Source of the DNA: DATBRG01 sp036560445
GTDB taxonomy: Bacteria; Pseudomonadota; Gammaproteobacteria; Burkholderiales; Methylophilaceae
Assembly: GCA_036560445.1 (NCBI GenBank)
Contig: DATBRG010000004.1
Location: 62,001-126,000 of the forward strand
DNA: 64,000 nt
Reading direction: 5' to 3'
A program made the translations under genes and the position numbers. This document shows, one piece after another, positions 59,856-64,000 of the stretch. The first letter of the stretch is position 1; each line of letters begins with the position of its first letter. The notes below the pieces were generated by a model. The model was not told where the DNA came from, made no database searches, and was given only the letters and a program-made list of their open reading frames with translations.

Positions 59856-60857
59856 ATGCAAATTTCTAGACCATTTGCCATAAAAATACTGAGCTTCGCG
59901 CTCTTTTTCAGTTCTACAGGTTATGCGTTAGCAGATGAAAAGCCCGTTACAGAGCAATTAGTAGACACCATGACCAAGCTGGCCAATGGGCCGCACGCAG
60001 GTTATCGCGCTAATCATGCCAAAGGCATCGTAGTCAGCGGTACATTCACTCCTGCTGCCAGCGCCGCAGGCCTGAGCAAGGCTCCGCATCTGCAAAATAT
60101 GGCCAGCACGGTTACGGTACGTTTCTCCGATGCAACTGGTGTACCGGATATTCCTGATACCAACCCCAACGCTAATCCTCGCGGCATGGCGATACGCTTT
60201 CAGTTGCCCGATGGTAATTACACTGATCTGGTAGCTATTTCGGTCAATCGTTTCCCCGCCGCTACACCTGAAGAATTCCTGGGTTTGCTGAATGCGATTG
60301 CTGCCAGCGGGCCTGATGCACCTAAACCATCACCGGTAGAACAATTCCTGGGCTCACATCCGGCAGCAATGAAGTTTGTGGCCGCGCCCAAGCCTGCACC
60401 AGCCAGCTTTGCCACCCAGGCTTTTTATGGTGTAAATGCATTCAGCTTTACCAATGCCAAGGGTGAAAGTCACTATGGCCGCTATCGCATCATCCCGCTT
60501 GCCGGTGAACAGGCCCTGAGTGATGCTGAGGCAGCCAAGGCTGCACCTGATTACCTGAGAGAAGAGCTGCCCGCACGTTTGCAAAAAACTGAAGCCAAAT
60601 TCCGTATTTCGGTACAGTTGGCTGAAGCAGGAGACGTAATCAACGACCCTACTTCAGTATGGCCAGATAGTAGGCCGCAGGTGGAACTAGGCATTCTGAC
60701 GCTTAAGGCTGTAGTAGCGGATAGTCAAAAAGCCGAAAAAGCGCTGCTGTTCAATCCACTCGCGCTCCCGGATGGCATTGCCGCCTCGGATGACCCGATA
60801 TTGCTGGCTCGCCCAGCAGCTTATGCCATCAGTTACGGTCGCCGTTCAGCCAATTAA
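59856..60857 (+). CDS. Periplasmic catalase-related peroxidase
   Basis: A 333-residue protein with a signal peptide (ILSFALFFSSTGYALADE). The body is a minimal catalase: His in GYRANHAKGIVVSGTFTPA, DTNPNANPRGMAIRFQLPDG, GESHYGRYRIIPLAG, and the heme Tyr in LARPAAYAISYGRR. This SrpA-like group has peroxidase rather than strong catalase activity. The start follows AGGGGAAACC with good spacing. A strong terminator follows at 60875. It protects the periplasm from peroxides, useful in a cell oxidising methanol there. Confidence 0.9.
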   Translation: MQISRPFAIKILSFALFFSSTGYALADEKPVTEQLVDTMTKLANGPHAGYRANHAKGIVVSGTFTPAASAAGLSKAPHLQNMASTVTVRFSDATGVPDIPDTNPNANPRGMAIRFQLPDGNYTDLVAISVNRFPAATPEEFLGLLNAIAASGPDAPKPSPVEQFLGSHPAAMKFVAAPKPAPASFATQAFYGVNAFSFTNAKGESHYGRYRIIPLAGEQALSDAEAAKAAPDYLREELPARLQKTEAKFRISVQLAEAGDVINDPTSVWPDSRPQVELGILTLKAVVADSQKAEKALLFNPLALPDGIAASDDPILLARPAAYAISYGRRSAN

Positions 60858-60874
60858 AAACTCATCGGCAACAA

Positions 60875-60914
60875 AAAAGCCTGAAATCCGGTAAAGGTTT
60901 CAGGCTTTTATTTT
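60875..60914 (+). terminator. Intrinsic terminator of the peroxidase gene
   Basis: AAAAGCCTGAAA (60875-60886) pairs perfectly with TTTCAGGCTTTT (60898-60909) around an 11-base loop and continues into ATTTT. The 12-base stem with flanking A and T runs can work in both directions. Confidence 0.88.
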
Positions 60915-60961
60915 GAGCTAGTTTGCCAGTTAAGCTTGCGGCCAAGTAAAATAGCGCTATT

Positions 60962-61035
60962 GCGGGCGTAGTTCAATGGCAGAACGGCAGCTTCCCAAGC
61001 TGCATACGCGGGTTCGATTCCCGTCGCCCGCTCCA
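60962..61035 (+). tRNA. tRNA-Gly (anticodon CCC)
   Basis: A 74-base cloverleaf: acceptor GCGGGCG/CGCCCGC, D-arm with TAGTTCAATGGCAGA, anticodon stem GCAGC/GCTGC with loop TTCCCAA (anticodon CCC), T-arm with GGTTCGATTCC, discriminator T and an encoded CCA. It reads GGG glycine codons. It converges with the rubredoxin gene, which ends 10 bases away. Confidence 0.97.
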
Positions 61036-61045
61036 GTCATGATGA

Positions 61046-61210
61046 TTAGAATTCCACCATCTCAAAATCTTCCTTGCGTGCACCACATTCGGGGCAAGTC
61101 CAATTAGGTGGGACATCTTCCCATCTAGTGCCAGGAGGAATGCCGTCTTCTGGGCAACCTTTGGCCTCATCATATATCCAGCCGCATATATTGCACATCC
61201 AGGTTTTCAT
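61046..61210 (-). CDS. Rubredoxin
   Basis: A 54-residue iron protein. The two iron-binding knuckles are WMCNICGWIYDEAKG and WTCPECGARKEDFE, with the aromatic and Pro residues of rubredoxins (GIPPGTRWEDVPPNW). It binds one iron with four Cys and passes single electrons. The gene was found by translating the minus strand between the tRNA and thiD. In other betaproteobacteria rubredoxin also lies near thiD-thiE-hemL. Partner oxidoreductase not visible here. Confidence 0.96.
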   Translation of the reverse strand: MKTWMCNICGWIYDEAKGCPEDGIPPGTRWEDVPPNWTCPECGARKEDFEMVEF

Positions 61211-61369
61211 AGTTTGGTTTTCATGGTCAGTTTGAGAACTTAAGCGAGGTTTTCGCCACTTTTGCAGGTGTGTTACGTTAAAATATCATTTTAGAGTTTG
61301 CAACCAATCTCGAGCAATCGCTTTCTTAATAATTTGAGCCATCGACTTTTCAGCAACTCGCCCAGAATA

Positions 61370-62215
61370 ATGAAACCCACTATGAACTTTATGCCCCCCA
61401 CCGTGATGACTTTTGCTGCGACTGACCCTAGTAGCGGCGCGGGATTACAAGCCGACATCCTGACACTGGCCAGTATCGGCTGCCATCCGCTCTCCGTGGT
61501 CACGGCGATTACCGTACAGGATACGCTAGGCGTAGATAGCGTCATGGTATTTGATGCCGACTGGATCAACGATCAGGCGCGTACGATACTGGAGGACATG
61601 CAGGTTTCCGCGTTTAAGATAGGCATGCTGGGCAGCGTGGAAAATATCGCCGTTATCGCCGAGATCATGGCTGATTATCCCGACACCCCCTTGCTGATAG
61701 ATCCTGTGCTTTCATCAGGCCGCGGCGATGAGCTGGCGAACGAGGAAATGCAGGCAGCGATGATAGACCTGCTATTCCCACAAGCCACCCTGATTACGCC
61801 CAACAGCCTGGAAGCACGCCGCCTGGCATTCCACGACGATGACTCCGATGATGCCGAGAATGCCTCGCTGAATGAAGCCGCTAACAGGCTACTAGCCATG
61901 GGGCCGGAGTATGTCTTGATTACCGGTACGCATGAGCGCTCCATTGATGTGACCAATACCCTTTACGGTGAGAAAGGCCTGATCAAGACTTTTAAATGTG
62001 AGCGCCTGGCGGGTAGCTATCACGGCTCCGGTTGCACACTGACATCGGCAATTGCCGCCTGTATCGCGCATGGCCTGACGATGGAAGAAGCCATTACCGA
62101 AGCACAGGAATATACCTGGCAGACATTGAAAAATGCGTTCCGTCCTGGCATGGGCCAATACATCCCTGACCGCCTGTTCTGGGCACGCGATGAAGATGAA
62201 GATGCTGAAAAATAA
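61370..62215 (+). CDS. thiD: Hydroxymethylpyrimidine/phosphomethylpyrimidine kinase
   Basis: A protein of about 281 residues of the ribokinase-like PfkB group that phosphorylates the thiamine pyrimidine moiety twice. Features: VMTFAATDPSSGAGLQADIL, TAITVQDTLGVDSV, FKIGMLGSVEN, LIDPVLSSGRGDEL, ITPNSLEARRL and the catalytic Asp region YHGSGCTLTSAIAACIAHGL. The frame opens at 61298; I chose the ATG at 61370 near the conserved N-terminus. It overlaps thiE by up to 26 bases. Confidence 0.93.
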   Translation: MKPTMNFMPPTVMTFAATDPSSGAGLQADILTLASIGCHPLSVVTAITVQDTLGVDSVMVFDADWINDQARTILEDMQVSAFKIGMLGSVENIAVIAEIMADYPDTPLLIDPVLSSGRGDELANEEMQAAMIDLLFPQATLITPNSLEARRLAFHDDDSDDAENASLNEAANRLLAMGPEYVLITGTHERSIDVTNTLYGEKGLIKTFKCERLAGSYHGSGCTLTSAIAACIAHGLTMEEAITEAQEYTWQTLKNAFRPGMGQYIPDRLFWARDEDEDAEK

Positions 62216-62873
62216 GCAGGCTGCTATTCACGGCCTCTATGCCATCACTCCAGACATGGCTGATACCGCACAGCTTTGTGCACTAGTAGAAGCCAGCCTG
62301 CTTGGCGGGGCAGCGCTGCTGCAATATCGCAACAAAACTGCCAGCCACGCCTTGCGCGTCACCCAATCACGTGCATTGCTCGATCTGTGCCGCGAGCATG
62401 GTGTGCCCTTGATCATCAACGACAATATCAAGCTTTGTTTGGCAATTGATGCCGATGGCGTACATCTTGGCACTAGCGATGGCAATCTCGCAGAGAGCAG
62501 GGCACGCCTGGGGCCAGACAAAATCCTTGGGGCCTCCTGCTACAATCGATATGAACTAGCGGTGGAAGCCAAAATCCGGGGGGCCGATTATGTAGCATTC
62601 GGCGCCTGTTTTGCCTCTGCTACCAAGCCTAATGCACTTAAAGCAGATTTAACTTTACTGAATAAAGCGCGCGCGGACCTGAGTCTGCCAGCCGTGGCAA
62701 TCGGCGGCATCACACTAGATAATGCCGAGCTGGCGATTAACGCTGGCGCGGATGCAGTGGCTGTGATTGCAGCGCTTTACTCTGCGCCGGACATTAAATC
62801 GACCGCACAACAATTTTCGAAACTATTCAAACAGACCTCTCAATATGACCTCACGCAATCAACAACTATTTGA
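62190..62873 (+). CDS. thiE: Thiamine-phosphate synthase
   Basis: A TIM-barrel enzyme of about 227 residues that joins the pyrimidine and thiazole units. Motifs: GLYAITPDMADTAQLCALVE, ALLQYRNKTASHALRVTQS, PLIINDNIKLCLAIDADGVH, LGTSDGNLAESRARLGPDKI, GADYVAFGACFASATKPNAL and AIGGITLDNAELAINAGADA. The exact start is uncertain: ATG at 62190, 62196 and 62202 all lie inside the end of thiD, so translation is coupled. It also overlaps hemL by 29 bases. Confidence 0.93.
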   Translation: MKMKMLKNKQAAIHGLYAITPDMADTAQLCALVEASLLGGAALLQYRNKTASHALRVTQSRALLDLCREHGVPLIINDNIKLCLAIDADGVHLGTSDGNLAESRARLGPDKILGASCYNRYELAVEAKIRGADYVAFGACFASATKPNALKADLTLLNKARADLSLPAVAIGGITLDNAELAINAGADAVAVIAALYSAPDIKSTAQQFSKLFKQTSQYDLTQSTTI

Positions 62874-64000
62874 AAAGTCACAGCGCCTGATCCCTGGTGG
62901 CGTTAATTCACCAGTACGCGCTTTTCGTTCGGTTGGCGGCACACCGGTATTCTTCAAACGCGGTTTGGGTTCACGGCTGTGGGATGAGGATGGCAAGGAA
63001 TATATCGACTACGTCGGCTCCTGGGGGCCGATGATATTGGGTCATGCTCATCCAGAGGTCGTCTCGGCCGTACAAAAAACTGCAGAAAACAGCCTCTCAT
63101 TCGGCGCCCCTACCGCGCTGGAACTGGAAATGGCGGAAACTATCATCAAACTCGTGCCAAGTATGGAGCAAGTACGCTTGGTAAGTTCCGGTACAGAGGC
63201 CACCATGAGCGCCATTCGTTTGGCAAGAGGCTTTACCAATCGCGGCAAGATTCTAAAGTTTGAGGGCTGTTACCACGGCCACGCCGATGCATTACTGGTC
63301 AAAGCGGGCTCCGGCGCGCTGACTTTTGGCCAGCCCAGCTCGGCCGGCGTTCCCGCTGAAGTTGCGGCCCATACCCTGACTTTAGCTTACAACGATAGTG
63401 CCGCGGTGGAAGCACTATTCAAGCAAGTCGGCAATGAAATTGCCTGCGTGATTGTCGAGCCTGTAGTTGGCAACATGAATCTCATCGTGCCGCAAAACAA
63501 CTTTTTACAAACCTTGCGCGAGCAATGCACCAAGTATGGTGCGGTGCTGATTTTTGACGAAGTGATGACGGGCTTCCGTGTCGCCTTAGGCGGGGCACAG
63601 CAGCTCTATGGCATCAAACCTGACCTTACCACCTTGGGCAAGGTCATAGGCGGCGGCTTACCAGTCGGCGCTTTTGGCGGGCGCCATGACATCATGGCTT
63701 GTCTGGCACCTTTAGGCCCCGTCTACCAAGCAGGCACACTTTCAGGTAATCCGGTGGCAGTAGCAGCGGGCTTGGCTACATTAAAGTTGATCCAAGCGCC
63801 CGGTTTCCATGCATCACTCACCACACAAACAAAAAAAATGGTCGAGGGGCTGGTTGCGGCAGCAAAAGAAGCTGGCGTTAAATTCAGCGCACAGAACGTA
63901 GGTGGCATGTTTGGGCTCTATTTCAGTGCAACCTGCCCTAATAGCTACGACGAAGTAATGCAGTCCAACAAAGATGCTTTCAATCATTTCTTCCACGCCA
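62845..64000 (+). CDS. hemL: Glutamate-1-semialdehyde 2,1-aminomutase (partial)
   Basis: The frame opens at the ATG 62845 and runs off the window, giving 385 residues of about 426. It is a PLP enzyme of class III aminotransferases that makes 5-aminolevulinate for heme. Seen: RLIPGGVNSPVRAFRSVGGT, VSSGTEATMSAIRLARGFT, KFEGCYHGHADALLVKAGSG, LIFDEVMTGFRVALGGAQQ and the PLP lysine in TTLGKVIGGGLPVGAFGG. The conserved thiD-thiE-hemL order matches other betaproteobacteria. Confidence 0.96.
   Translation, partial: MTSRNQQLFEKSQRLIPGGVNSPVRAFRSVGGTPVFFKRGLGSRLWDEDGKEYIDYVGSWGPMILGHAHPEVVSAVQKTAENSLSFGAPTALELEMAETIIKLVPSMEQVRLVSSGTEATMSAIRLARGFTNRGKILKFEGCYHGHADALLVKAGSGALTFGQPSSAGVPAEVAAHTLTLAYNDSAAVEALFKQVGNEIACVIVEPVVGNMNLIVPQNNFLQTLREQCTKYGAVLIFDEVMTGFRVALGGAQQLYGIKPDLTTLGKVIGGGLPVGAFGGRHDIMACLAPLGPVYQAGTLSGNPVAVAAGLATLKLIQAPGFHASLTTQTKKMVEGLVAAAKEAGVKFSAQNVGGMFGLYFSATCPNSYDEVMQSNKDAFNHFFHA

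Noticed and set aside
1..64000. Insertion sequences, prophage, CRISPR array or rRNA operon
   Set aside because: No transposase, integrase, phage structural gene, regularly spaced repeat or rRNA sequence was seen; the only RNA gene found is the tRNA-Gly.

Overview
The window looks like chromosomal DNA of a methylotrophic betaproteobacterium, most likely of the Methylophilaceae (Methylotenera, Methylovorus, Methylobacillus or Methylophilus type). This rests on a 23-residue PqqA peptide gene, an exopolysaccharide locus of the methanolan/XrtB eps type (EpsA, EpsB, EpsE, EpsF, EpsG and EpsL-like proteins), and a general betaproteobacterial gene set. The genus is an inference; no rRNA is present. 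I see no insertion sequence, prophage or CRISPR array.

Region 1 (1-22.6 kb) is an exopolysaccharide locus. After the tail of a hexapeptide acyltransferase and an ABC exporter come, all on the minus strand, epsL, galU, galE, a WecG/TagA transferase, a secreted protein of unknown function, two glycosyltransferases, a hexapeptide acetyltransferase, an O-antigen ligase/polymerase, a third glycosyltransferase, a pyruvyltransferase-like protein, a flippase, epsG, epsF, epsE and a cyclic-nucleotide-binding-fold protein. Divergently on the plus strand lie the LuxR-type regulator epsA and the priming transferase epsB, then a small protein with a degenerate PEP-CTERM-like tail. A consensus sigma-54 promoter precedes the WecG-galE-galU-epsL block and a sigma-54-like near-palindrome precedes epsA, so the locus is probably RpoN controlled. 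The exosortase, EpsD and EpsI that usually accompany these genes are not in the window.

Region 2 (22.8-37.6 kb) holds a PAP2 phosphatase, small secreted proteins, two SDR oxidoreductases divergent from a LysR regulator, a MarR-controlled tripartite drug efflux operon whose mRNA appears leaderless, a cupin, the Prc protease, envelope proteins and an HU protein.

Region 3 (37.7-43.8 kb) has a compact type III polyketide synthase / methyltransferase / flavoprotein operon (gene content as in phenolic-lipid pathways) and an alkylation-repair block: an AlkA-type glycosylase divergent from ada-alkB, with candidate Ada boxes between them.

Region 4 (44-52.4 kb) has a 2OG-Fe dioxygenase with an MFS exporter, and a divergent operon of a cysteine-free ArsR-type regulator, an Aas-like lysophospholipid acyltransferase/acyl-ACP synthetase, a Tat-type amidohydrolase, a membrane-anchored alpha/beta hydrolase and an LplT-like transporter. 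A stand-alone pqqA follows.

Region 5 (52.4-64 kb) has a TonB receptor / YfiR / GGDEF-EAL module, mltA, apaG, thiG and thiS, a periplasmic catalase-like peroxidase, a tRNA-Gly(CCC), rubredoxin, thiD, thiE and the start of hemL.
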